A stretch of 53,838 nucleotides of DNA. Origin: Spirochaetes bacterium ADurb.BinA120. GTDB taxonomy: Bacteria > Spirochaetota > UBA4802 > UBA5368. Within the stretch, counting starts at the first letter, position 1. The number at the start of each line of letters is the position of its first letter. The stretch covers positions 1-53,838 of the forward strand of contig MVZN01000016.1 of the NCBI GenBank assembly GCA_002069125.1. The letters run 5' to 3'. Position numbers and translations under genes: made by a program. The notes below the pieces were generated by a model that did not search any database, was not told the origin of the DNA, and was given only the letters and a program-made list of their open reading frames with translations. Positions 33,981 to 42,452 of this stretch are shown one piece after another.

Positions 33981-35230
33981 GACCGGACCTGACCGCTGCC
34001 GTATACGACGTATTTGAGGCATGTGAGTCCGCCAATGCCCATGGTGCCGCGGGCGTGGAGCTTCTGCGTCGAAATGCCCACCTCCGCGCCAAGGCCGAAT
34101 TCGCCGCCATCGTGGAAACGCGGTGAAGCGTTTACCATAACAGCCGCCGAATCCACCTCGGCCAGAAAACGCTCGGCCATGGCGTAGTCGCCGGTGATTA
34201 TCGCCTCCGAATGCCCGGAACCGTACCGCTGTATATGCTCCATGGCCTCATCGATCCCCCCCACGATCCTCACCGCCAGGATGAGATCGAGGTATTCGGC
34301 GTACCAGTCGTCTTCGTTGGCGGCGATGACCGTTTCCGGCAGGATGGCGACCGTCTCGGGGCACCCCCTGAGTTCCACTCCCTTCTCAGAGAGCGCGAGC
34401 AGAAGTCCGCGCGCATGTGGATACTCCCTGTGGACAAGCAGGGTCTCGATGGCGTTGCACACGCCGGGCCGTTGCACCTTTGCGTTAAGGCAGATATTTA
34501 CCGCCATGTCGGGATCGGCGCTCCGATCGACAAACGCATGGCACACGCCTTTATCGTGCTTTATAACTGGAATTGTAGAGTCCTTCACAACGGCCTGGAT
34601 GAGCGATTCGCCGCCCCTCGGGATGACGATGTCGATATAGGAATTCATCTTTAAAAGCACCGGGACCAGCGCACGGTCCGTTTTTTCCACAAGGGTAACG
34701 GCCGCGTGCGGAACACCAACCTCTTCCAGTGAGGCGGATATGACCCTCTGGAGCGCGATGTTCGAATTGATGGACTCCTTCCCGCCTCTTAGCACGCAAG
34801 CGTTGCCCGATTTGAGGCACAGCGCGGCGATATCGGTCATAACATTGGGACGGGATTCGAAAATAACGCAGACAACCCCCAGGGGCACGCGCATCTGGCC
34901 TACACGGATCCCAGACGGCATGGTCCGCATGTTCTCGATCCTTCCAATGGGGTCCTCGAATAGCGCGATATCCTCTATGGATCGGGCCATCGCCCCGATT
35001 CGGTCTTTGTCGAGCAGCAGCCTGTCTATAAAGGCGCCGGTCTGTCCCGAGTTTTTGGCCACGGCGACGTCCCTGGCGTTTTCCGCCAGGATATAATCGC
35101 TTTCGGCCCGCAAGCGGCGAGCCATCGCGCGTAGCGCCGCGTTTCGTTCATTTGATGACAGCCGCGCCACGAAGCGCGATGCGTTTCTGGCGTCTTTACA
35201 CAACGATTCTATGTAACTGTTCCGCTCCAT
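33977..35230 (-). CDS. proA: Gamma-glutamyl phosphate reductase
   Basis: The ATG at 35230 gives 417 residues, the normal ProA length; the frame is open further upstream but that part is not ProA-like. Conserved elements include IFESRPNVMTDIAALCLKSGN, the catalytic Cys in QRPGVCNAIETLLVH, and EFGLGAEVGISTQKLHARG. It reduces gamma-glutamyl phosphate to glutamate semialdehyde in proline synthesis. The partner gene proB and obg, often adjacent in related genomes, are not here; a gene of unknown function precedes it by 80 bases. Confidence 0.95.
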   Translation of the reverse strand: MERNSYIESLCKDARNASRFVARLSSNERNAALRAMARRLRAESDYILAENARDVAVAKNSGQTGAFIDRLLLDKDRIGAMARSIEDIALFEDPIGRIENMRTMPSGIRVGQMRVPLGVVCVIFESRPNVMTDIAALCLKSGNACVLRGGKESINSNIALQRVISASLEEVGVPHAAVTLVEKTDRALVPVLLKMNSYIDIVIPRGGESLIQAVVKDSTIPVIKHDKGVCHAFVDRSADPDMAVNICLNAKVQRPGVCNAIETLLVHREYPHARGLLLALSEKGVELRGCPETVAILPETVIAANEDDWYAEYLDLILAVRIVGGIDEAMEHIQRYGSGHSEAIITGDYAMAERFLAEVDSAAVMVNASPRFHDGGEFGLGAEVGISTQKLHARGTMGIGGLTCLKYVVYGSGQVRS

Positions 35231-35310
35231 GGCCGGCCCACTCCGGTATGCTTTCGCCTTATCTGACGCGCCATGGCGCCGAAAAGTCAAGTATAATTGA
35301 CCCCATCCTA

Positions 35311-35856
35311 TCACTCCCCCATTACGGTTTTCGTCGCGATGTCGTGATCCTTTATGAAATCCAGATATCGTTTTCCGTCGAGTCGCTTGAGGGTGCAGAG
35401 CAGCTCCGCTCGCACGGAAGCCGGGGCTTCCCGGTACAATCCGGCGCAGGCATCGAAGGCGGCCCGCCTGTCCCGGGCAAACCCGAGGATCCATACGATC
35501 GTTCTCCTCGTTACAATCGAACTCTCCATTCCGTAGCGCTCGACGAGAAAACCGACATCGACGCTGCCGGTCTCCAGAAGGGCGTAATAACCCGAAAGGC
35601 GTTTAAGATCATCCGCGCTTCCGAGCATGGCCGCCGCGTCGATATGCTGGAACGACGGGCGGTACAATAACGGAACGATCCTTCCGCCCCCCTTAATGAA
35701 ATCGCCGATTAAAACACTCCCTATCGCGGCGCCCGTCCCAAATCCCACAGCGCCGGTTACTAAAGAGCACGCCAGCATCGCCGCCGCCGGGCGGAATTTG
35801 GGGCCAGCGGCATGCCTCCGAAACGCGCCTGCCATATTTATCATGGTTTCGATCAT
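35311..35856 (-). CDS. Hypothetical protein with one membrane segment and a HEAT-like C-terminal part
   Basis: The 181-residue product has a hydrophobic Gly-rich segment (~residues 24-50) that could be a membrane anchor or a glycine-zipper stretch (GAVGFGTGAAIGSVLIG), followed by helices with a repeat-like pattern (TRRTIVWILGFARDRRAAFDACAGLY... VRAELLCTLKRL) that recalls HEAT repeats. There is no recognised family. A second Met six codons later could be the start. It leads the proA-nadD-lytR run on the same strand. Confidence 0.6.
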   Translation of the reverse strand: MIETMINMAGAFRRHAAGPKFRPAAAMLACSLVTGAVGFGTGAAIGSVLIGDFIKGGGRIVPLLYRPSFQHIDAAAMLGSADDLKRLSGYYALLETGSVDVGFLVERYGMESSIVTRRTIVWILGFARDRRAAFDACAGLYREAPASVRAELLCTLKRLDGKRYLDFIKDHDIATKTVMGE

Positions 35857-35967
35857 GGGACCGCAGATTTATCCATCATCTCCATTTTAACAATCCGGCC
35901 GGGCCGGGTATTGGCAAGCAAATTTTGGGAAAAAGGGGATGGAGCCCTTTCGACCGGGCCATTTTTC

Positions 35968-35996
35968 TTGACAAATAAACCCTTGTACCGTAGGAA
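35968..35996 (+). promoter_or_regulatory. Putative promoter of gatB
   Basis: Consensus TTGACA (35968-35973) is 17 bases from TAGGAA (35991-35996), in the right direction and about 93 bases before the gatB start. Confidence 0.4.
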
Positions 35997-36088
35997 AAAC
36001 AAATTACTGAGAAGCGCCATCCCGTTTGTGCGACCGGGCGCCCGCATGCCGATCTTTTTCTGATTATTGCGCCAATCACGAGGAAGCC

Positions 36089-37519
36089 ATGGAATTCGAA
36101 CCGGTAATCGGTCTGGAAGTTCACGTTCAATTGAACACCCGAAGCAAGATCTTCTGCGGATGTCCCACCGCCTTCAAGGCCGAGCCCAACTCCCAGACCT
36201 GCCCTATCTGCCTCGGCTTTCCCGGAACTTTGCCGGTCCTCAACGAGGAGGTCCTTCGCAAGGCGATTATGGCCGGCCTGGCGCTTAACGCGACCGTTTC
36301 CGAATACAGCAAATTCGACCGGAAGAACTATTTTTATCCGGACCTTCCAAAAGCCTATCAGATATCCCAATTCGACAGGCCCATCTGTTCGGGTGGCTAT
36401 ATCGAGGTGACCACGGGCGCCGGGACCAAAAGAATCGGCATAAACCGGCTCCACCTGGAGGAGGACGCCGGGAAATCCATACACTCTGACGAGCCCGGCA
36501 ACAGGCTTTCATATCTGGACTTCAACCGATCGGGGATGCCTCTCGCGGAGATTGTATCGGAGCCCGACATGCGATCGGCCGAAGAGGCCTATGAATACCT
36601 CCAGAACCTCCGGACAATAATGAAATACCTCGACGTCTCCGATTGCAATATGGAGGAAGGAAGCCTCCGGTGCGACGTTAACATATCGCTCCGGGAAAAG
36701 GGCGCGTCCAAGCTCGGCGAAAAGGTGGAGGTTAAAAATCTCAACTCGTTCAAGGCGGTCAAGACGGCAATAGAATTCGAGATCCGGCGGCAGGCCGGAA
36801 TTTTGGAGGATGGCGGCTCCATAGTGCAGGAGACCCGTCTCTGGGACGCCGATCGAGGCATGAGCTTCAGCATGCGCTCCAAGGAGGAGGCGCACGATTA
36901 TCGCTATTTCCCAGACCCCGATCTTCCCCCCATCAAGCCTGGAGCCGAGTACGTAACGAAAATTCGCGAGTCCATACCGGAGCTTCCCGGTCCTCGACGG
37001 GAACGGTTTATTGCCGAGTACGGGCTCTCCGCCTACGACGCCGGTGTCCTCACATCGGCGCGCCCGCTGGCCGACTATTTCGAGTCGGTTGTAAAACACG
37101 GCGCCGCGCCAAAAAAGGCCTCCAACTGGATACAGAGCGAGCTTCTCGCACGGGTGGACAATCCGGAGAACGTCGGCTCGTTTACGGTCAAACCGGAGAT
37201 GCTCACCGCGCTGCTCGCCCTCATCGACGACGATACCATCAGCGGAAAGATCGCCAAGACGGTGTTCGATGAGATGGTTCGAACCGGCGCAGACCCTTCC
37301 GACATCGTGAGGGAAAGGGGCCTCGTCCAGCTTACCGATATGGGAGCCATCGAATCGATCATTGACCGAGTGATCGCCGAAAACCCCGAGTCGGTCGCGG
37401 ATTATAAAAGCGGCAAGGAGCGGGCCCTTAAATTTCTAATGGGGCAGGCCATGAAGGAGTCGAAGGGAAAGGCCAATCCGCGGATCGTAAACGACCTGCT
37501 GCTTAAAAAGCTTCGCTAA
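36089..37519 (+). CDS. gatB: Asp-tRNA(Asn)/Glu-tRNA(Gln) amidotransferase subunit B
   Basis: The ATG at 36089 (after GAGGAAG) opens MEFEPVIGLEVHVQLNTRSK, the standard GatB N-terminus; the frame extends further upstream without support. The 476-residue protein has Zn-site Cys residues in CGCP and CPICLGFPG, YFYPDLPK and DFNRSGMPL, and a C-terminal YqeY/GatB tail ending KANPRIVNDLLLKKL. It phosphorylates and amidates mischarged tRNA together with GatA and GatC, neither of which is in the window. Confidence 0.95.
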   Translation: MEFEPVIGLEVHVQLNTRSKIFCGCPTAFKAEPNSQTCPICLGFPGTLPVLNEEVLRKAIMAGLALNATVSEYSKFDRKNYFYPDLPKAYQISQFDRPICSGGYIEVTTGAGTKRIGINRLHLEEDAGKSIHSDEPGNRLSYLDFNRSGMPLAEIVSEPDMRSAEEAYEYLQNLRTIMKYLDVSDCNMEEGSLRCDVNISLREKGASKLGEKVEVKNLNSFKAVKTAIEFEIRRQAGILEDGGSIVQETRLWDADRGMSFSMRSKEEAHDYRYFPDPDLPPIKPGAEYVTKIRESIPELPGPRRERFIAEYGLSAYDAGVLTSARPLADYFESVVKHGAAPKKASNWIQSELLARVDNPENVGSFTVKPEMLTALLALIDDDTISGKIAKTVFDEMVRTGADPSDIVRERGLVQLTDMGAIESIIDRVIAENPESVADYKSGKERALKFLMGQAMKESKGKANPRIVNDLLLKKLR

Positions 37520-37540
37520 TCCACCCTCAAGGAGCCTTTA

Positions 37541-38422
37541 ATGGGCGCTCTCGTCACGACAAAAATTCCCGGAGTCAGGAAGCTTTTCAGCGGAAAGGTT
37601 CGCGACGTTTACGGCGTCGACAGGGAGCACCTCTTGATCATCTCCACAGACCGTATCTCCGCCTTCGACTACGTTTTTCCGAATGGCATACCCGGCAAGG
37701 GCAAGATACTGAACGGCATCTCTAACCTCTGGTTCTCCAGGATCAAGTTCATAAAAAACCATATAGTCGAGACCGATTACCAGAACTTTCCAGCCCCGTT
37801 CCGCGACCATCCAGACCAGGTCGCCGACCGGTCCGTTCTTGTCCGGAGGGCCCAGAGGATCGATTTCGAATGTATCGCGCGCGGATATCTTATCGGCAGC
37901 GGCTGGAAGGACTACATGGCGACAGGTGAAGTCTGCGGCATACGGCTTCCAGCCGGCCTCGAGCTCGCCCAGGAGCTTCCCGCCCCTCTTTTTACGCCGG
38001 CCACGAAGTCAAAATCCGGACACGATATCAACATATCGATCGAGACGATGCGAAAAAAACTCGGTATCGACGTTGCGGACAGGCTGGGCGAGCTTACGCT
38101 GCAGATCTACGAGTACTCCCGCGAAAAACTCAGAAGATCGGGCATAATCCTGGCGGATACCAAGTTCGAATTCGGGTTCATCGGAAACGAGATCGTCCTG
38201 ATCGACGAGGTCCTTACTCCCGACAGCTCCCGTTTCTGGGACGCGGAGGAATATCGGACGGGAATCTCGCCAGTTAGCTTTGACAAGCAGATCATTCGTG
38301 ATTATCTTGAAGGCACGACATGGGATAAAAATTCCCCGCCTCCGCCGCTACCGGCGGAGATAGTGGAGAAGACCATGGAAAAATATGAGGAGATCCGCCA
38401 GAAGATGCGGGCAGCCCAATAA
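37541..38422 (+). CDS. purC: Phosphoribosylaminoimidazole-succinocarboxamide synthase
   Basis: The 293-residue protein follows gatB by 21 bases with AAGGAG ahead of its ATG. GKVRDVY, STDRISAFDYVF, RRAQRIDFECIARGYL and the late LADTKFEFGF, DEVLTPDSSRFW are signatures of SAICAR synthetase (eukaryotic-like, longer form of ~290-300 residues). It adds aspartate to CAIR in purine synthesis. Confidence 0.95.
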   Translation: MGALVTTKIPGVRKLFSGKVRDVYGVDREHLLIISTDRISAFDYVFPNGIPGKGKILNGISNLWFSRIKFIKNHIVETDYQNFPAPFRDHPDQVADRSVLVRRAQRIDFECIARGYLIGSGWKDYMATGEVCGIRLPAGLELAQELPAPLFTPATKSKSGHDINISIETMRKKLGIDVADRLGELTLQIYEYSREKLRRSGIILADTKFEFGFIGNEIVLIDEVLTPDSSRFWDAEEYRTGISPVSFDKQIIRDYLEGTTWDKNSPPPPLPAEIVEKTMEKYEEIRQKMRAAQ

Positions 38423-38447
38423 AGTGGTGTATTCACGGCAGCTATTA

Positions 38448-38455
38448 GCCGATAA
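38448..38455 (+). promoter_or_regulatory. Possible flagellar sigma-28 -10 element upstream of fliS
   Basis: GCCGATAA is an exact match to the FliA (sigma-28) -10 consensus and lies 42 bases before the fliS start. At the normal 11-base spacing there is no good -35 element; TAAAGTGG (38420-38427) resembles one but is 20 bases away and includes the purC stop codon. The site is therefore tentative. Confidence 0.4.
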
Positions 38456-38497
38456 TTATATGTATCGTAAAGCCGTGATCATCAATCGGGAGGATAC

Positions 38498-38935
38498 ATG
38501 GCCTTGCCTCAGAAGAATCCGTACGATCAATACAAGCGCACCGAAATCAACACCGCCAATCAGGGAAAGCTGATCGTCATGCTCTATGACGGGGCCATCA
38601 AGTTTCTTAATATCGCCATCGAAAATATGGAACCTCGCACCTATGATATCGTGAATACCAACATAATCAAGGCGCAGGATATCATCACCGAACTGCTCCT
38701 TTCGCTCAACGTAGGAGAGGGCGGGGAGATTTCCAGGAGCCTCATGAGCCTGTATCTGTATTTCAAGAAAAGGCTGCTCGAGGCCAATGTACAAAAGGAC
38801 GCCGGGCTAGTCAAAGAAGTGCTTGTTCATCTACAGGAATTGCGCGCGGCCTGGGACAAAATTTCGGCCAAAGAGGCCCGGACTGACGCCCAGTCGGGCC
38901 TCCACAACAAGGGCAGTTTCAGCATTGAGGGCTGA
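38498..38935 (+). CDS. fliS: Flagellar export chaperone FliS
   Basis: GGGAGG precedes the ATG at 38498. The 145-residue protein shows the FliS features: the N-terminal NPYDQYKRTEINTANQGKL with the conserved Y..t.v.ta...kLi pattern, LIVMLYDGAIKFLNIA, and the helix with SLYLYFKKRLLEAN. It binds flagellin C-terminal tails in the cytoplasm and delivers them for export. It overlaps the next gene by 11 bases. It is the only clear flagellar locus in the window. Confidence 0.92.
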   Translation: MALPQKNPYDQYKRTEINTANQGKLIVMLYDGAIKFLNIAIENMEPRTYDIVNTNIIKAQDIITELLLSLNVGEGGEISRSLMSLYLYFKKRLLEANVQKDAGLVKEVLVHLQELRAAWDKISAKEARTDAQSGLHNKGSFSIEG

Positions 38936-39377
38936 CCTCGAAGAACTCCTCCATTCCCTCCTCGATTTACACGGGCGGAAGCTAACGCTTGTAGAGAGGC
39001 TCGCCCGTTCCATTGCGGATAAACTCTATTACCTTAAAACCGGGGATACGGAACGCCTCTCGCTGGCCGTTTCCGAGGACAGTCCCCTGATTGAACTCAT
39101 CGACACCCTCGATTTCGACATCGGCGCGGCGATGGACCGCATGGCCGCCATTGCCGGGACCGATCGTATCGGGGTCGAAAAGCTGCTACGCGCACCCGGA
39201 CACACGGGAGCGTCCGAGCTGCTGCGCATACGGGCCCGCATCGGAGACGAAATCGCTAACCTTGTTGAAGTAAACGACGAACTGGTCAAAGGCATGGAGG
39301 GTCTGTCGTCAAGCATACTGGCCGACGCCGAAGCGCTCTCCCGGCTTCGAAAAGTGAAGCCGGTGTCCCAGCCCTAA
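38925..39377 (+). CDS. FlgN/FliT-like flagellar chaperone (putative)
   Basis: From a TTG at 38925 inside the end of fliS the product is 150 residues and almost entirely helical, with heptad-like leucines (LEELLHSLLDLHGRKLTL near the start) and a charged middle, the size and shape of FlgN or FliT chaperones. Sequence signatures for that group are weak, so the call leans on size, helicity and position after fliS. A longer frame to 38823 overlaps fliS fully and is not the start. It converges with the next gene 11 bases away. Confidence 0.55.
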   Translation: MRADLEELLHSLLDLHGRKLTLVERLARSIADKLYYLKTGDTERLSLAVSEDSPLIELIDTLDFDIGAAMDRMAAIAGTDRIGVEKLLRAPGHTGASELLRIRARIGDEIANLVEVNDELVKGMEGLSSSILADAEALSRLRKVKPVSQP

Positions 39378-39388
39378 TAGTCCCGGTT

Positions 39389-40225
39389 TTAAAGGTCCTC
39401 CGGTTTTTTGGTTCTCATTATCTCTTCGCGCATCCTTAACATCCTGTCATACTCGAACAGGTATTTCTTTTTTTTATACACTTCGTTGAACTTTTTTGCA
39501 TACCGCTTCGACGCGAAATACTTCTTCAGGCGCCTGGACACCGGAAATATCTGCTCGGAGGGATCGTAAACCTGCGGCTGGCCGGTCCCGGTGTCGATGA
39601 TGGAGCCCGTTATCATTCCCCATGATATATCTCCGAGGGAATGCCCCTTTGCGTCACGCAGGATTGCGCGCAGGACCCCCTCGTGCGCAGGATTGAAGAA
39701 CTTGAAGTTCCTTGAATACATCACGGCGCCGTGCATGTGGTCCGGCACGTCCATAAAGCCGTCCTTAATCACCCCCTCGGCCACCAGGTACATCATTTTC
39801 ATCAGATAGCGCAGGCATCCGAGCCCCGGCTTCGTCTGGCCGGGCAACTGGGGCCTATCCGCGCTGAACGCCGCCTTAGGGTTCTGGATCGACAACCATT
39901 CTATGACTATCATGTCCAGTGTGACCAGGTTCTGGCCTTCGTCGAAAAAACTTTTGTCCGGCGCGAAGCGCGAATCTGAGAGCCTGAGGTCAATAAGCAG
40001 ATTTTCGGGGGCCTTCTCTCCGTTGTAGAGCCTGAGATAATGAATTAGGGTATCGTCCTGGTCGATGTCTATTATGGGGTCGTGGAAGCCGCGGGTTTTA
40101 AGGTGGCTTATCAGGCCCACCCTTTTCATTATTTCGAGGAGCTTCGCCTCATTATACATATTGAGAAAAAGTGGGTCCTTCCGCGGCATGCGCGCGAAGT
40201 AGCCAAAGCTTCCATCGATGTCCAT
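39389..40225 (-). CDS. Conserved-looking protein of unknown function, probably with a non-AUG upstream start
   Basis: From the ATG at 40225 the product has 278 residues, soluble, with no signal peptide. Internal sequence looks evolved (for example LLIDLRLSDSRF, DMIVIEWLSIQNP, LPGQTKPGLGCLRYL, the latter faintly acetyltransferase-like), and the basic C-terminus is helical. I assign no family. The ATG has no ribosome binding site, whereas AAAGGGGGAGG stands 84-95 bases upstream and the frame stays open and protein-like back to a CTG at 40309. The gene directly follows another unknown gene behind prfB on the same strand. Confidence 0.65.
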   Translation of the reverse strand: MDIDGSFGYFARMPRKDPLFLNMYNEAKLLEIMKRVGLISHLKTRGFHDPIIDIDQDDTLIHYLRLYNGEKAPENLLIDLRLSDSRFAPDKSFFDEGQNLVTLDMIVIEWLSIQNPKAAFSADRPQLPGQTKPGLGCLRYLMKMMYLVAEGVIKDGFMDVPDHMHGAVMYSRNFKFFNPAHEGVLRAILRDAKGHSLGDISWGMITGSIIDTGTGQPQVYDPSEQIFPVSRRLKKYFASKRYAKKFNEVYKKKKYLFEYDRMLRMREEIMRTKKPEDL

Positions 40226-40327
40226 CGAGCTGATGTCGCTTTGAAGTACGTCCTTTATATCGATGGGCTGAAAATACTTTAGTATGGACTTCTTGGGATT
40301 TTTTTTCAGGGCCTCCCCCTTTAAAGT

Positions 40328-41191
40328 TTATATCGACCAGCGGTTGGAATTATATACCAGCTTTACCTGCAAAAGAAAATGGTCGATCTCCCCGGGATCG
40401 ATGTGGGGAACCACCATCATGCGGACAAACTTATCATACTGCTTGACCTGAAGCAACGATCTTTTATACTGCTCGGTTATCGTCTCTCCTATAATTATGA
40501 GTCTCGCGTTTGACTTAATATAAACGTCCAGGAGGTTGTCGGGATCGTTTACTGAGATCGTATCCTCGGACGGAATGAAATCGGGGGATATCTCCACCCT
40601 GCTGTCTTTTTTTCTGGTCACTATGGAGGTTACGAGATCGGTATTCTTTTTGAATCTCTCGACATAGCTTGTCTCCGCGTCCGGTTTCATATTTACGAAA
40701 ATGATGATGCCGTTTTCAGATCCCCGGTAATTGAACATCTGCTCCTTCCCGATCTGCCGCTTCTTTTCGTTCCAGATACGGTAATCCAGCATGTCATTAT
40801 GCCCGAAAAGGATCGTGCGCCTGCCGGAAACCTGGTCGGTCGAATAAACGTCGCCCACGATGTAAAAAAAGCGCTTCCGCCTGCTCTGTTTGTTGATGTT
40901 GTTGAGTATATCGAGGTGCCGGTCGACATTTAAAAAATCCATGCACCCATACGGCCTTCTGAAATCCAGGGGGAATTCCGTCGCAAGGAGGTTGTAGAAG
41001 CTTTCCGAATAATTGATCTCCACGGTTTCGAGGCCGTTCTTGTCGAAAAATTCCAGATCCCCCGGCTGTATCTCATCATCCGCGTGGAAGGTGCGCCTGT
41101 TAAGGGTGAAAGCCGAAAAATAGGCGCAGCGAAGGAAATCCGGGTTGTACTTCCTCCATAGCACCTTTAACTGTTCGACCGATACCTTCAT
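40328..41191 (-). CDS. Hypothetical protein, 287 aa, behind prfB
   Basis: The ATG at 41191 abuts the prfB stop (TAGATG), so translation is coupled. The 287-residue soluble protein has no signal peptide or clear domain. Features are an aromatic N-terminus (LKVLWRKYNPDFL), EIQPGDLEFFDKNGLETVEI (~residues 41-60), a basic stretch RRKRFFYIVGDVY, and a C-terminal half with alternating strands and helices (ARLIIIGETITEQYKR). It could be a nucleotide- or ligand-binding alpha/beta protein, but nothing in it is diagnostic. Confidence 0.65.
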   Translation of the reverse strand: MKVSVEQLKVLWRKYNPDFLRCAYFSAFTLNRRTFHADDEIQPGDLEFFDKNGLETVEINYSESFYNLLATEFPLDFRRPYGCMDFLNVDRHLDILNNINKQSRRKRFFYIVGDVYSTDQVSGRRTILFGHNDMLDYRIWNEKKRQIGKEQMFNYRGSENGIIIFVNMKPDAETSYVERFKKNTDLVTSIVTRKKDSRVEISPDFIPSEDTISVNDPDNLLDVYIKSNARLIIIGETITEQYKRSLLQVKQYDKFVRMMVVPHIDPGEIDHFLLQVKLVYNSNRWSI

Positions 41192-42307
41192 CTACACATT
41201 TCTTCTGATCGTTTTCAGATAGCGATATATAAAAGCGTTGATATCGCCCTCCATAACATTCTCTATGCTGCCCATCTCCTCTCCGGTGCGATGGTCCTTT
41301 ACCAGGGTGTAGGGCTGGAAAACATATGAGCGGATCTGGTTTCCCCAGGATATGTCCTTTTTCTCGCCTATCTTTTCAAGCTTCTTCTCCTCCATCTCCT
41401 TACGCCTTAGCTCATAGAGCTTTGAGCGAAGGACCTTCATTGCCGAGGCCTTGTTCTTGTGCTGGGACCTCTCGTTCTGGCACTGCACGACGATTCCCGT
41501 GGGCAGGTGCGTTATGCGCACCGCGGAGTCGGTCCGGTTGACGTGCTGCCCGCCTGCTCCCGACGCCCGATAGGTGTCTATTCGCAATTCCGAATCGGCG
41601 ATCCCCAAGTCGATATCCTCGGCAAGCTCCGGCACGACCTCCATCGAGGCGAACGAGGTATGCCTGCGCCTGTTGGAGTCGAATGGTGAAATCCTCACCA
41701 GCCGGTGAATGCCCCTCTCGCATTTCAGCAAACCGTAGGCGTAATCGCCCTTTACCAGGGCTGTCCCGCTCTTTATTCCGGCCTCCTCGCCCGGCGTGTA
41801 ATCGATGACCTCCAATTCGTAGTCGTTGTTCTCGGCCCAGCGCACGTACATACGGAACAGCATGCTCGCCCAGTCCTGGGATTCCGTGCCCCCGGCCCCG
41901 GGATGTATAGTGATAAACGCGTTCTTCTGGTCGTCCTCCCCGGAGAGAAGCTCGAGCGTTTCGAGCTCGTCGAAACGACTCGAAAGCCGCGGAATGTTCG
42001 TCACGACCTCATCGAGCACGTCCCTGTCGGATTCGCCAAGGGCCATGGCCATCAGATCGCGCGCCTCCGCTATTGAAGACTTCAATTTGTCCCATGGCTC
42101 GATCTTTTTTTTAAGCCGGCTGATCTCCTGGTTTACGGCCGCGCCTTGTTCCATGTCCTTCCAGATATCCTCCGAACAGGCCTTTTGTTCCAGTTCCTTC
42201 AGCCTTTCCTTGAGCGCGGCGACATTGACCGAGGCGTACAATTCGTCCGTCTTGACGGCGAGCTCGTTGAGTTCGCGCTGCGCCTCCCTGTATTCACGTT
42301 CTTCCAA
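41192..42307 (-). CDS. prfB: Peptide chain release factor 2
   Basis: The 371-residue protein starts with TTG at 42307, preceded by GGAGAG at six bases. It has the stop-codon recognition tripeptide SPF (in VRISPFDSN), the class marker for RF2, and the catalytic GGQ in GAGGQHVNRTDSAVRITH. It releases the nascent chain at UGA and UAA. The gene is a single open frame: the programmed +1 frameshift seen in most bacterial prfB genes is absent, so translation is not autoregulated that way. Two unknown genes follow in the same run. Confidence 0.94.
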   Translation of the reverse strand: MEEREYREAQRELNELAVKTDELYASVNVAALKERLKELEQKACSEDIWKDMEQGAAVNQEISRLKKKIEPWDKLKSSIAEARDLMAMALGESDRDVLDEVVTNIPRLSSRFDELETLELLSGEDDQKNAFITIHPGAGGTESQDWASMLFRMYVRWAENNDYELEVIDYTPGEEAGIKSGTALVKGDYAYGLLKCERGIHRLVRISPFDSNRRRHTSFASMEVVPELAEDIDLGIADSELRIDTYRASGAGGQHVNRTDSAVRITHLPTGIVVQCQNERSQHKNKASAMKVLRSKLYELRRKEMEEKKLEKIGEKKDISWGNQIRSYVFQPYTLVKDHRTGEEMGSIENVMEGDINAFIYRYLKTIRRNV

Positions 42308-42452
42308 AGCAAACTCTCCAGTTGGCGCCGGTCAACTATCGGCCGCATCGTTTAAAATATGGGCTGGCCCGATAAAGCTATATACCATTTCCCTCCGAGG
42401 TCAATTCTTTTATGGTGGAGGCCGGGCATATTTCGATGGGTCCGGGGGCGCA

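Noticed and set aside
42250-42307. Expected prfB programmed frameshift site
   Set aside because: The coding frame runs from a TTG start with a good ribosome binding site without any in-frame UGA.
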